From assembly GCF_031458095.1 (NCBI RefSeq), contig NZ_JAVDXU010000001.1:2108001-2172000 (forward strand): a stretch of 64,000 nt of DNA, given 5' to 3'. The stretch's first letter is position 1. Every line of letters begins with the position of its first letter. The position numbers were made by a program, and so were the translations under genes. This DNA is from Pelomonas saccharophila_A (GTDB lineage: Bacteria; Pseudomonadota; Gammaproteobacteria; Burkholderiales; Burkholderiaceae_C). Positions 43,060-52,104 of this stretch are shown here, piece by piece. Below the pieces are notes generated by a model that saw only the letters and a list, made by a program, of their open reading frames with translations, searched no databases and had not been told where the DNA came from.

Positions 43060-43300
43060 AGCACGGCGTGCAGCCGCGCGTCGGACGGGCTGCTGGCGCG
43101 ATGGATGGTGCTCGTGACAAGTCAGACGCGAGAGCGCAGCGGTTCGCTTCTTCCCGCGATGCCGCTGGTTGTTTTCGCGCGCCGCTCATCGTGGCGTCGC
43201 GGTCGTATGCGGTTCAGGGCCTCTTCTTTGGTGACTTTCTTCTGGCCCCGCAGAAGAAAGTTACCCGGCCGCCGGGACGGACTCCCGGCAATGCAACGAG
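43060..43300. repeat. Right arm of the long imperfect inverted repeat
   Basis: Inverted copy of the arm at 42761-43000, ending AATGCAACGAG. Its internal hairpin is ACTTTCTTCTG with CAGAAGAAAGT (43234-43244 with 43251-43261). The stem sequence differs from the left arm but pairing is kept, which suggests the structure is selected. Confidence 0.65.
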
Positions 43301-43355
43301 CAGACGCTGCTCTACGCCAAAGCACCCCACACAACATCAGCGGCATGATGCGTCC

Positions 43356-44438
43356 ATGCCCAACCCCCAGCAGCTCCGCGGCGCCAGCCGCCTCGCCGTC
43401 GACGCCACCACCGGCGTCACCAACCTCGTCGAGGCCGTGCATGCCGAGATCTCCCGGCTGCCGCTGACGAAAAAACGCGAGCGCACCTTGGGCATCACCG
43501 GCCTGGTCTACCGCAGCGTGCGCGGTGTGACGAAGCTGGTCGGCGGTGGGCTGGACCTGGCCCTTGGTGCGTTGACGCCGCTGTTGGGCCAAGCCGAAGC
43601 CGACCGTGCCAACGCCGTGCAGGCGGCACTGAACGGCGTGCTGGGCGACTACCTCGAAGACACCGCCAATCCGCTGGCCACGACGATGCGCCTTTACCCG
43701 CTCGTGGATGGTGCGACGGGTCCGGCCCTTGTCATGCTGCACGGCCTGTGCATGAACGAGGCGCAATGGCGGCGTGACGGCGCCGATTTTCCTGCCGCCC
43801 TCGCCGCCCTGGGCTACCAGCCACTGGGCCTGCGCTACAACAGCGGCCGCCCCATCTGGAGAAACGGCGCCGAACTGGCCAAGCTGCTCGATGCCGTGCC
43901 CGGTCCGATCACGCTGCTCGGCCACAGCATGGGTGGACTGGTCATTCGCAGTGCCATCGCCCAGGCCGGCCGGCGGCGCTGGCGCCAGCGGCTGCAGGCC
44001 CTGGTCACACTCGGCACGCCGCACCAGGGCGCACCGCTGGAACGCGGTGGCCAACAGGTGCAGCAGCTGCTCGATGTCAGCGCCTATTCGCGGCCCTTGG
44101 CCCTGCTGGCCGCGCGGCGCAGCGCGGGCATCCGCGATCTGCGCCATGCCAGCCTACTCGAAGCTGACGCCGGCAAGGCCAGCGTGCTGCCGCTGCCCGA
44201 AGGCGTGGCCTGCTACGCGGTCGCCGCCACGACATCGAAGAAACCGGGTGGCTCGCCGGCCCGCTGGCTGGGCGACGGCCTGGTCCCGGTGGCCAGCGCA
44301 CTCGGCCAGCACCGCTCGCCAGCCCGCCGCCTGGCCTTCACCGACACCGCCCTTTTTACCGGCCTGGGCCATCTGGCCTTGCAGACCGATCCGGCCGTGT
44401 TGCAACAGCTGCAAGAGTGGCTGCACCCCTGCCCCTAA
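43356..44438 (+). CDS. Alpha/beta hydrolase (lipase/PGAP1-like)
   Basis: A 360-residue protein with a roughly 100-residue N-terminal region that resembles a phasin-like helix bundle (TTGVTNLVEAVHAEISRL), then an alpha/beta hydrolase core: VMLHGLCMNEAQWRRD, the nucleophile elbow LLGHSMGGLVIRSA, VTLGTPHQGAPLERGG and a late GLGHLALQTDP histidine. Ser, His and a probable Asp (GDGLVPV) can be placed. Substrates could be lipid or polyester; family relatives include PGAP1-like hydrolases. No signal peptide is seen. The ATG at 43356 is used; the frame upstream passes through the repeat region. Confidence 0.75.
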   Translation: MPNPQQLRGASRLAVDATTGVTNLVEAVHAEISRLPLTKKRERTLGITGLVYRSVRGVTKLVGGGLDLALGALTPLLGQAEADRANAVQAALNGVLGDYLEDTANPLATTMRLYPLVDGATGPALVMLHGLCMNEAQWRRDGADFPAALAALGYQPLGLRYNSGRPIWRNGAELAKLLDAVPGPITLLGHSMGGLVIRSAIAQAGRRRWRQRLQALVTLGTPHQGAPLERGGQQVQQLLDVSAYSRPLALLAARRSAGIRDLRHASLLEADAGKASVLPLPEGVACYAVAATTSKKPGGSPARWLGDGLVPVASALGQHRSPARRLAFTDTALFTGLGHLALQTDPAVLQQLQEWLHPCP

Positions 44439-44509
44439 CCCGTCCCGGCAATACCAGTTGCGGCCCCCTCACAATGCCGCTCGCTGGCCCGCTTACACCC
44501 CTTGCCGCC

Positions 44510-45571
44510 ATGACGCTCTCCCCGATCAAGCCCCCGCCCCGGCCCCGCCCCGCGGCCCTGCTCGACCTGACGCCCGACTGGCTGCTGTGGGTGGCCGACA
44601 ACCGGCTCTGGGACTGCGCGCCCGCCTCCATGCTGGACACCATGATCACGGCCGGCCAGGACACCGAGACGGCCGCCGCCGCCATCGGCCAGATCGAGCA
44701 GGATCCGGTCTTCCAGGCCGCGCGCCGCCAGCAGCAGATGCTGCGCAAGCTGGAGTCGGTCTGCAACAACCTGCAGAAGGTCTGGCAGCAGGACCCGGCC
44801 TATGCCGTCGTCGAGAAGCGCCGCGGCGTCGGGCGCGATGAATTCCTGCAGCGCTATGTCTACGGCTGCCGGCCCGTCATGCTGACCGACATCGCCGAGG
44901 ACTGGCCGGCCATGAAGCGCTGGTCGCCGGCCGACCTGAGTGCGCGCTTCGGCCATCTCGAGGTCGACGTGCAGGTGGGCCGCAACACCGACACCCTGTT
45001 CGAGCAGAACAAGGAAAAGCTGCGCCAACGCATGAAGGTGTCGGAGTTCGCCGACCTCGTCGTCAACGGCGGCGCCACCAACGACCACTATCTGACGGCC
45101 AACGACGAGATGCTGCGCCGGCCCGAGTTCATGCCGCTGCTGCAGGACATCGGCCGCATGCCGCCCATCTGCGACCCGGCCCTGCTGCACACCGCCGCCT
45201 CCTTCTGGTTCGGCCCGGCCGGCACGCGCACGCCCCTGCATCACGACACGCTGATGCTCTTCCACACCCAGGTCGTCGGCCGCAAGCGCTGGCGCTTCGT
45301 GTCGCCGCTGCAGACGCCGCTGCTCTACAACCGCATGGGCGTCTACAGCCCCATCGACCTCGACGCGCCGGACTTCAACCGCTACCCACGGCTGCGCGAG
45401 GCCGTCGTGCTGGAGACGGTGCTGGAGCCCGGCGACACCCTCTTCCTGCCGCTGGGCTGGTGGCATCAGGTGTCGTCGCTGGAGATGAGCATGTCCTTTT
45501 CGTACACCAACTTCGACGCCGGCGTGCCCAACGAGTTCAAGTACGAAAACCCCAGCATCGGCAACTGGTAA
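44510..45571 (+). CDS. Cupin-like (JmjC-type) Fe(II)/2-oxoglutarate oxygenase family protein
   Basis: A 353-residue protein with an N-terminal helical part and a JmjC/cupin-8 domain: VYGCRPVMLTDIAEDWPA, TAASFWFGPAGTRTPLHHD (metal ligands H245-x... within HHD, H244-D246), FHTQVVGRKRWRFVSP and the second histidine H319 in LGWWHQVSSLEMSMS. The pattern HxD...H fits an iron and 2-oxoglutarate dependent hydroxylase acting on a protein or small molecule. Start ATG at 44510. It is 71 bases after the hydrolase stop on the same strand. Confidence 0.78.
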   Translation: MTLSPIKPPPRPRPAALLDLTPDWLLWVADNRLWDCAPASMLDTMITAGQDTETAAAAIGQIEQDPVFQAARRQQQMLRKLESVCNNLQKVWQQDPAYAVVEKRRGVGRDEFLQRYVYGCRPVMLTDIAEDWPAMKRWSPADLSARFGHLEVDVQVGRNTDTLFEQNKEKLRQRMKVSEFADLVVNGGATNDHYLTANDEMLRRPEFMPLLQDIGRMPPICDPALLHTAASFWFGPAGTRTPLHHDTLMLFHTQVVGRKRWRFVSPLQTPLLYNRMGVYSPIDLDAPDFNRYPRLREAVVLETVLEPGDTLFLPLGWWHQVSSLEMSMSFSYTNFDAGVPNEFKYENPSIGNW

Positions 45572-45685
45572 CGGCCGGCGGCAGCGCGACATCCTGCACG
45601 CCGGTGACGCGGGCAGCGCTGCCGGGCGCGCCTGCATGGGCACGGCCCTCCTAGACTTGGAGCGGGGCATTCGATCACCGCGGAC

Positions 45686-47779
45686 ATGAAGCACAAGCCA
45701 AGCAGGCCAGGCCGGCGCACTGCCGCCGGGACGGCGGCCCTTGCGATGTGCTTTGCCATGGGTTGGCCAGGCCTGGCGCAAGCACAGCCCGTCGCCGCGG
45801 CCAGCACGGCCCGGCAGGAAGCGAAGCCGGATCTGGCCAGCGTGAAGCGCAAGATCGAGGCCGACGACCGTCGACGGCCCATGGCCTCCATCGAGCTGGC
45901 GCGGCAGGCGCTCGCGGCGGGCGGCTTGAAGCAGCAAGACCGAAACTGGCTGCGCATCCGCCTGGTGAACGACCTGATCCGTCTCGACCGGACCGACGAA
46001 GTCCTGGCCGAGACGGCGACGGGTCGGCAGCAGGCGACGGATGCGCGGGAAAGCCTGCACTTCGACCGCCTTGCGATGCGCGCCCTCGTCGAGGCGCGCC
46101 GCCATCGCGAGGTCCTCACGCGCTATGAGAACGTCGCGGCCCAGTTGCCGACCCTGGCGGCCGACGGCCCAGACGCCGATGCGCGCCTGCTGGCGGCCGA
46201 TGTCTGGCGGCTTGCAGGCACGGCCATGATGGGGCTGGGGCGGCTGCCCGAGGCCACGGAGCTGCTGGTCCAGGCCCTGCGCATCCTCGACGAGCGCCCC
46301 GACGCTGTGTTCGAGTTCTCGCAGGCCCTGACCGCCATGGCGCTGGTCCATTCGCGCTCCGGCCGCATCGACGAGGCCCTGCGCACGGTGCAGCGCGCCA
46401 TCGACGCCTCGGAGGCCGCGGCAGACCGCTCGGCCCTGTCCAGCTACTACCTGCGCAAGGCCCATTTCCTGGGCCTGCTGGGCCGGCCCGATGAACAACT
46501 GGCGGGCTTGCTGAAGGCCCGGGCCGCCGCCAGGGAGGAACTGCGCCCCGCCAATGCCGCCGTCGCCGCGACCAATCTGGCCGACGTGGCCCTGCAGAAG
46601 AAGGACTACCCCGCCGCCCTGGCCTATGCCGAGGAAGCCATTCCCCTGGTGGAGCGCAGCGGCGGCCAGGAGCCGCTGTGGGTCTGCTGGGTCAACAAGG
46701 GCATCGCCCTGAACCGACTGGGCCGGCCCGAGGGGCTCGACTGGATGCGCAAGGCCATCGCCGCCTTCGCTTCCACGCCCGGCATGGCCGCCAATGCCGC
46801 CGACGTGCAGGGCCTGCTCGCCGAGGAACTGGCCTTTGCCCACGACTACCCGCGGGCCTACGAGGCCGCGGTGCAGTTCAAGCGCATGACCGACGAGGTG
46901 CGCAAGGCGGCCGACCAGAAGCGCATCACCGACGCCAATGCGGCCTACGAGGCCGACAAGCGCCGACGCCAGATCGACGCGCTGGAGCAGGAAACAAAGT
47001 ACCAACGGCGCTTCCGCTGGGTGCTGGCCCTGGCCGCGGCGGCCGGGCTGGCGGCGGCCGTCATCGCGGCCGTCAGCCGGCATCACGTCAAGCGCGCCTA
47101 CCAGGCGATGCGCGACATGGCCTTCTCCGACCCCCTGACCGGCCTGCGCAATCGCCGCCATCTGGTCGACACCCTGCACGAAGATCTGGCGCAAGCGCGC
47201 CGCCTGCGCAGCAATGCCGGCGACGCGGCGACCAATGCCGATGTCGTCTTCATGATGATCGACGTCGACCATTTCAAGGCCGTCAACGACGTGCATGGCC
47301 ACGCGGCCGGCGATGCCGTACTGAAGCAATGCGCGGCCGTGCTGCACGGGCTGCTGCGTGAATCGGACACGCTGGTGCGTTGGGGTGGCGAGGAATTCCT
47401 CGTGCTGGCCCGCCAGACCCATGCGGCTGGCATCCATGTGCTCGCCGAGCGGCTGCGTGCCGGCGTCGCCGGCCACGACTTCCTGCTCGGTGACGGCCAG
47501 GTGCTGCGCAAGACCTGCTCCATAGGCTACGCCTGCCATCCCCTGCAACGGCAGGGCGACGGCGAGGCGGCAGTGGACTGGAACGACACTCTGGCCCTGG
47601 CCGACCAATGCCTCTATGTCGCCAAGGCCAGCGGCCGCAACCTCTGGGTCGGCATCACACCGGGCGCCCGGCCACCCGGCTCGCATGCGGACATCCGCGA
47701 ACTGCGGGCGGGAGTCGACGCCGGCCTGTGGACGCTGCATCACGGCGCCGGGCGCGAGATCGTCTGGCCGGCGGCTTGA
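45686..47779 (+). CDS. TPR-sensor diguanylate cyclase (GGDEF)
   Basis: A 697-residue protein with signal peptide 1-33, a periplasmic TPR-like helical domain to about 440, one membrane helix (446-466) and a cytoplasmic GGDEF domain. The catalytic motif GGEEF is at 567-571, with RESD (558-561) five residues before it as an RxxD inhibitory site, and the metal aspartate in MMIDVDHFKAVND. It should synthesise c-di-GMP in response to a periplasmic signal or protein partner. It is the second diguanylate cyclase of the window. Its own 114-base upstream gap has no unusual site. Confidence 0.85.
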   Translation: MKHKPSRPGRRTAAGTAALAMCFAMGWPGLAQAQPVAAASTARQEAKPDLASVKRKIEADDRRRPMASIELARQALAAGGLKQQDRNWLRIRLVNDLIRLDRTDEVLAETATGRQQATDARESLHFDRLAMRALVEARRHREVLTRYENVAAQLPTLAADGPDADARLLAADVWRLAGTAMMGLGRLPEATELLVQALRILDERPDAVFEFSQALTAMALVHSRSGRIDEALRTVQRAIDASEAAADRSALSSYYLRKAHFLGLLGRPDEQLAGLLKARAAAREELRPANAAVAATNLADVALQKKDYPAALAYAEEAIPLVERSGGQEPLWVCWVNKGIALNRLGRPEGLDWMRKAIAAFASTPGMAANAADVQGLLAEELAFAHDYPRAYEAAVQFKRMTDEVRKAADQKRITDANAAYEADKRRRQIDALEQETKYQRRFRWVLALAAAAGLAAAVIAAVSRHHVKRAYQAMRDMAFSDPLTGLRNRRHLVDTLHEDLAQARRLRSNAGDAATNADVVFMMIDVDHFKAVNDVHGHAAGDAVLKQCAAVLHGLLRESDTLVRWGGEEFLVLARQTHAAGIHVLAERLRAGVAGHDFLLGDGQVLRKTCSIGYACHPLQRQGDGEAAVDWNDTLALADQCLYVAKASGRNLWVGITPGARPPGSHADIRELRAGVDAGLWTLHHGAGREIVWPAA

Positions 47780-47796
47780 GGCGGGCGCGGTCAATG

Positions 47797-47820
47797 ACCC
47801 GGCACGTCATGTCGCCGGGT
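47797..47820 (+). terminator. Hairpin after the TPR-GGDEF gene
   Basis: ACCCGGC and GCCGGGT form a 7-bp stem with a ten-base loop, 17 bases after the stop. No T-run follows; it could be a weak terminator. Confidence 0.3.
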
Positions 47821-47881
47821 TGACGCCAGGGCTAGTCTCCTCCCCTCAGAATCGGTCGAAAGATCGACCAGGAGACTTGCC

Positions 47882-50086
47882 ATGCCCGAAAGCCATTACC
47901 GCATCTGCCCCCTGTGCGAGGCCTGCTGCGGCCTGGAGGTGAAGACCGAAGGCGCCAAGGTCATCAGCATCCGCGGCGCCGACCAGGACGTCTTCAGCCA
48001 CGGCTATCTCTGCCCCAAGGGCGTCAGCCTGAAGGACCTGCATGAGGACCCCGACCGCCTGCGCACGCCGCTGATCAAGCGCGACGGCAAGTTCGTCGAG
48101 GCGAGCTGGGACGAAGCCTTTGCCGAGATCGAGAAGCGCCTGCTGCCGATCTGGCGTGAAAAGGGGCCGGACTCGGTGGCCCTGACCATCGGCAACCCGG
48201 CCGCCCACAAGGTGAGTCTCTTGGCCTACACGCCGCGCCTGGTGCGGGCCCTGGGCACGCGCAATGCCTACAGCGCCTCGACGCTGGACCAGATGCCCAA
48301 GCAGCTCAGTGCCGGCCTGATGTTCGGCCACTGGCTCAGCATTCCCCTGCCCGACATCGAGCGCTGCGACTATCTGCTCATCCTCGGCGGCAACCCGATG
48401 ATCAGCAACGGCAGCCTGTGGACGGTGCCCGACTACCGCGGCAAGGCCAAGGCCATGCGAGCGCGCGGCGGGCGCATCGTCGTTGTCGACCCGCGCCGCA
48501 GCGAGACGGCCGCGGCGGCCGACGAACACCTGGCCATCCGCCCCGGCGGCGACGCGCTGCTGCTGGCCGGCATTGCGCACACGCTGTTCGATGAGAACCT
48601 CGTCAAGCTGGGCCGTCTCGAAGGACACGTCAACGGCCTGGAGGAAGCCCGCGCCGCCGTGCTGCCATTTGCGCCCGAAGTCACCGCCGCCGGCTGCGGC
48701 ATTCCGGCCGTGACGCAGCGCCGCATCGCCCGCGAGATCGCCGCCGCACCGCATGCCGCCGTCTATGGCCGCATCGGCACCTGTACGACGCGCTTCGGCA
48801 CGGTCAATTCCTGGCTGGTCGATCTCATCAATGCGCTGACCGGCAACCTCGACCGCGAAGGCGGTGCGATGTTCGCCAAGGCCGCCGCCTTTGCGCCCAA
48901 TACGCAAGGCAAGCCCGGCAGCGGCAAGGGCATCACGACCGGCCGGCGCCGGAGCCGCGTCTCGGGTGCGCCCGAGGTCTTCGGCGAGCTGCCCATCACC
49001 GTGATGGCCGAGGAGATGGAGACGCCGGGCGAAGGCCAGATCAAGGCGCTGATCACGATCGCCAGCAACCCCGTGCTGTCGGCCCCCGGCGGCCCGCGCA
49101 TCGCCAAGGCGCTGGACAGCCTGGACTTCATGCTCAGCATGGACATCTACGTCAACGAGACCAGCCGCCATGCCGACGTCATCCTGCCGGGCCTGTCGCC
49201 GCTGGAAGACCTGCACTACGACGTCGCCTTCCCGCAGCTCAGCCACCGCAACCATGCGCGCTTCTCCGGCCCCGTCTTCGACGCCCCGGCCGGCACGCCA
49301 CAGGAATGGCAGACCATCCTGCGCCTGTGTGCCTTGCTGGAGGGCCGCGGCCTGGATGTCGACGTGGCCCAGCTCGACGACGAGGCCATCGAGTCCGACG
49401 TGCGCCGCTTTGCCGGCGACCAGACGCCCGCGGTCCTCGCCGCGCTGAAGCCCTGGCGCGGCCCGGAGCGCCTCATCGACCTGCAGCTGCGCGTCGGGCC
49501 CTATGGCGACCAGTTCGGCCGCAAGCCCGAAGGCATCAACCTGGCCAAGGTCAAGGCCGCCAGCACCGTCGAAGGCGGCGGCATCGACCTCGGTGCGCTT
49601 ACCGCCCGCATCCCCGAGATCCTGCGCACGCCCAGCGGCAAGATCGAACTCGCCCCGCCGTCGGTGCTGGCCGACCTGGCCGAGGTCAAGACCGAGCCGG
49701 CGCCCGAGTTCAGCCTCATCGGCCGGCGCGACACACGCTCGGGCAACAGCTGGATGCACAACCTTCCCGTGCTGGCCAAGGGGCCGGACCGCTGCACCCT
49801 GCTGGTCAACCCCGGCGATGCGGATCGCCTGGGCCTCTCGGAATTCGCCAAGATCAAGAGCGCCGTGGGCGAACTGATCGCCCGCGTCGAGCGCAGCGCC
49901 GACATGAGCCCCGGCGTGGTCAGCCTGCCGCATGGCTGGGGGCATGACCTGGACGGCGTGGTGCTCGGCGTGGCTCGCGAGCGGCCGGGGGTCAACATGA
50001 ATGAGCTGCTGGACGACACGGCGCGGGACCCGCTGTCGGGCAACGCAGTGCTCTCGGGCGTCGCGGTGGAGATCGCGCCCGTCTGA
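47882..50086 (+). CDS. Molybdopterin oxidoreductase (bis-MGD family)
   Basis: A 734-residue enzyme of the DMSO reductase superfamily. The N-terminus binds a 4Fe-4S cluster through CPLCEACCG (C9, C12, C16) and C44 in GYLCPKG. Pterin-binding segments follow: LLILGGNPMISNGS, IVVVDPRRSETAAAADEHL, IRPGGDALLLAGI and the C-terminal molydopterin dinucleotide-binding domain (HNLPVLAKGPDRCTLLVNP). There is no Tat signal, so it is cytoplasmic. A candidate Mo ligand was not identified. It resembles FdhF/NasA-type subunits, but no partner subunit lies beside it. AGGAG precedes the ATG at 47882. Substrate unknown. Confidence 0.85.
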   Translation: MPESHYRICPLCEACCGLEVKTEGAKVISIRGADQDVFSHGYLCPKGVSLKDLHEDPDRLRTPLIKRDGKFVEASWDEAFAEIEKRLLPIWREKGPDSVALTIGNPAAHKVSLLAYTPRLVRALGTRNAYSASTLDQMPKQLSAGLMFGHWLSIPLPDIERCDYLLILGGNPMISNGSLWTVPDYRGKAKAMRARGGRIVVVDPRRSETAAAADEHLAIRPGGDALLLAGIAHTLFDENLVKLGRLEGHVNGLEEARAAVLPFAPEVTAAGCGIPAVTQRRIAREIAAAPHAAVYGRIGTCTTRFGTVNSWLVDLINALTGNLDREGGAMFAKAAAFAPNTQGKPGSGKGITTGRRRSRVSGAPEVFGELPITVMAEEMETPGEGQIKALITIASNPVLSAPGGPRIAKALDSLDFMLSMDIYVNETSRHADVILPGLSPLEDLHYDVAFPQLSHRNHARFSGPVFDAPAGTPQEWQTILRLCALLEGRGLDVDVAQLDDEAIESDVRRFAGDQTPAVLAALKPWRGPERLIDLQLRVGPYGDQFGRKPEGINLAKVKAASTVEGGGIDLGALTARIPEILRTPSGKIELAPPSVLADLAEVKTEPAPEFSLIGRRDTRSGNSWMHNLPVLAKGPDRCTLLVNPGDADRLGLSEFAKIKSAVGELIARVERSADMSPGVVSLPHGWGHDLDGVVLGVARERPGVNMNELLDDTARDPLSGNAVLSGVAVEIAPV

Positions 50087-50224
50087 GTCCGCATCCACCG
50101 ACCACATCTTTCGAACAAACTCGGCAAGCACAGCCGAGTCGATCTGCCTAAACTCCCAAGTAAGCGGCGGCTAGCCTCGGCTGGTCGCCGCGAACGGCGA
50201 TGCCGTTCGAATGGGAGCGATGCG

Positions 50225-51541
50225 ATGGATGCAAAAGCCGCCGACCCTCCAGTCGTGCTGTTCGTCGACGACGAGGTATCGATTCTCAGCGCGCTGCGGC
50301 GCCTGTTCCGGCCCCAAGGTTACAGGGTGTTGCTGGCCGAAAGCGGCAAGGCCGGGCTGGCCATGCTGGAGACCGAGCCGGTCGATCTCGTCGTTTCCGA
50401 CATGCGCATGCCGGAGATGGACGGTGCGGCGCTGCTCGAACAGGTGCACCAACGCTGGCCGACGGTCGGGCGCATCCTGTTGACAGGTTATGCCGACATC
50501 GGCTCGACCGTTGCGGCCATCAACCGCGGGCAGATCCACCGCTACATCGCCAAGCCCTGGGACGACCGCGAACTGCTGATGTGCGTGCAGGACGGGCTGG
50601 AACGCCGCCGGCTGGAAAAGGAGAACCGCGCGCTGCAGCTGCTGACTCAAAGGCAGAACGACGAACTGCAGGCCTTGAACGCCGACCTGGCAGCGCGGGT
50701 CAAGGCAAGGACCAGCGAACTGGAGCAGGTCAACGCGATGCTGGAGACCTCGTTCGCGCAACTGCAGGAGAACTTCCTGCTGTCGATCAACGTGTTCTCC
50801 GGTCTGATCGAACTGCGCGGTGGCGGCATGGCGGGCTACTCGCGCGAGGTGGCCGACCTGGCTCGCCGCACGGCGCGGCGGCTCAACCTGGGCACGGCGG
50901 CGGAGGAAGACATCTACATCGCCGGCCTGCTGCACGAGATCGGCAAGATCGGCTTTCCAGACACGATGCTGCGCAAACCGCTCTCGGCCATGTCCAGTGA
51001 CGAGCTGGCCTTGTACCGCCGCTACCCGCTCAATGGCGAGGCGGCGCTGCTGCCGCTGGGGCGTCTGCAGCGCGTGGCGCGCCTGGTGCGCTCGCACCAC
51101 GAACGCATAGACGGCAAGGGCTATCCCGATGCATTGAGCGGCGATGAGGTACCGCTTGGCGCGCAGGTGGTCAGCGTGGCCTGCGACTATTACGCCGCCC
51201 AGTCGGGGCGGCTGTCGCTGAAGCGCCATTCGGCGGCCGAAGCGCATTCGCTGATCCTCGGCGGCGCTGGCACGCGCTACGAAAAGGCGGTCGTCGAGGC
51301 TTTCGAGCTGGCGCTCAAGGACGAACCCTCCGAGAAGCCCAGCGACCGGGAGCTGCAGGCGCACGAAGTGATGCCCGGCATGGTGCTGTCGCGCGACCTG
51401 TTGTCGCCGCAGGGCACGCTGCTGCTGGCGGCAGGCTTCGTATTCGACACGCGGGTCGTCAAACAGCTGCGCGAATTCGCCGGCCGCGAGGGCGCGAAGC
51501 TGCATGTCTTCGTGAAGCTGCCCGAAGGAGGTGCAACATGA
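50225..51541 (+). CDS. Response regulator with HD-GYP-like output domain
   Basis: A 438-residue protein: receiver domain (VVLFVDDEVSILSALRRLF, phospho-acceptor D59 in VVSDMRMPEMDG), a coiled coil (150-180) and an HD-GYP-type domain. The signature reads LLHEIGKIGFPDTML and SHHERIDGKGYPDAL. The canonical HD pair is HE (H237-E238), while the GYP motif is intact. HD-GYP domains hydrolyse c-di-GMP to pGpG or GMP; the Asp-to-Glu change may affect metal binding. It overlaps the next regulator by ATGA and heads a three-gene operon with a PAS kinase, as in REC-HD-GYP/kinase systems of Burkholderiales. Confidence 0.82.
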   Translation: MDAKAADPPVVLFVDDEVSILSALRRLFRPQGYRVLLAESGKAGLAMLETEPVDLVVSDMRMPEMDGAALLEQVHQRWPTVGRILLTGYADIGSTVAAINRGQIHRYIAKPWDDRELLMCVQDGLERRRLEKENRALQLLTQRQNDELQALNADLAARVKARTSELEQVNAMLETSFAQLQENFLLSINVFSGLIELRGGGMAGYSREVADLARRTARRLNLGTAAEEDIYIAGLLHEIGKIGFPDTMLRKPLSAMSSDELALYRRYPLNGEAALLPLGRLQRVARLVRSHHERIDGKGYPDALSGDEVPLGAQVVSVACDYYAAQSGRLSLKRHSAAEAHSLILGGAGTRYEKAVVEAFELALKDEPSEKPSDRELQAHEVMPGMVLSRDLLSPQGTLLLAAGFVFDTRVVKQLREFAGREGAKLHVFVKLPEGGAT

Positions 51542-52104
51542 GCGAGCGCATCCTGCTCGTCGATGACGAGCCTCATATCCTCAGCGCGCTGCAGCGGCTG
51601 TTGCGCAATGGATTGAAGGACACCGGCGGCGCGCGCTACGAGGTCGAAAGCTTCACCGACGCAGCAGTGGCACTGGCGCGGGCGCGCGAGTGCGCTTTCG
51701 CGCTGGCCATCTCCGACCAGCGCATGCCGGGCATGACCGGTGTGGAATTCCTGAGCCAGTTGCGCCAGGTGCAGCCCGACTGCGGGCGCATCATCCTGTC
51801 CGGCTATGCCGACCTGAATGCGCTGGTGGCGGCCATCAACGAGGCCGAGATCGCCCGCTTCATCTCCAAACCCTGGGCCGACTTCGACCTGCTCAGCGCC
51901 GTGCGCCAGGTGTTGCGCATCCGCGAGCTGACGCTGGAGAACCAACGCCTGGCCGATCAGGTCCGCCAGCAGATGGGCGTGCTCAGCGCCCAGGAGGCGG
52001 AACTGCGCCGCCTGGAGCGGCTTGAGCCCGGCATCACCCATGTGAAATGGGGCAGCGACGGCTCGTTCATCCTGGAGGACCCGGATGAAGAGGTGAAGTG
52101 GTGA
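51538..52104 (+). CDS. Response regulator with conserved C-terminal tail
   Basis: A 188-residue protein: receiver domain with ILLVDDEPHILSALQRL, phospho-acceptor D60 (AISDQRMPGMTG) and ISKPWADFDLL, then a short helix and a tail GITHVKWGSDGSFILED. No DNA-binding or enzymatic domain is present. AAGGAGG precedes the ATG, which overlaps the previous gene (ATGA), and the kinase GTG overlaps its stop. A nearly identical tail is found as a free remnant at 55257-55334 before the second kinase, so the tail may be a contact region with the kinase. Confidence 0.8.
   Translation: MSERILLVDDEPHILSALQRLLRNGLKDTGGARYEVESFTDAAVALARARECAFALAISDQRMPGMTGVEFLSQLRQVQPDCGRIILSGYADLNALVAAINEAEIARFISKPWADFDLLSAVRQVLRIRELTLENQRLADQVRQQMGVLSAQEAELRRLERLEPGITHVKWGSDGSFILEDPDEEVKW

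Noticed and set aside
44435..47794. A 1,119-codon open frame on the minus strand, and similar long antisense frames at 47846-50131, 21599-24289, 1424-4219 and 16492-18378
   Set aside because: They lie opposite well-supported genes and have the His/Gln/Arg/Gly/Ala-rich composition of GC-rich shadow frames, with no domains.
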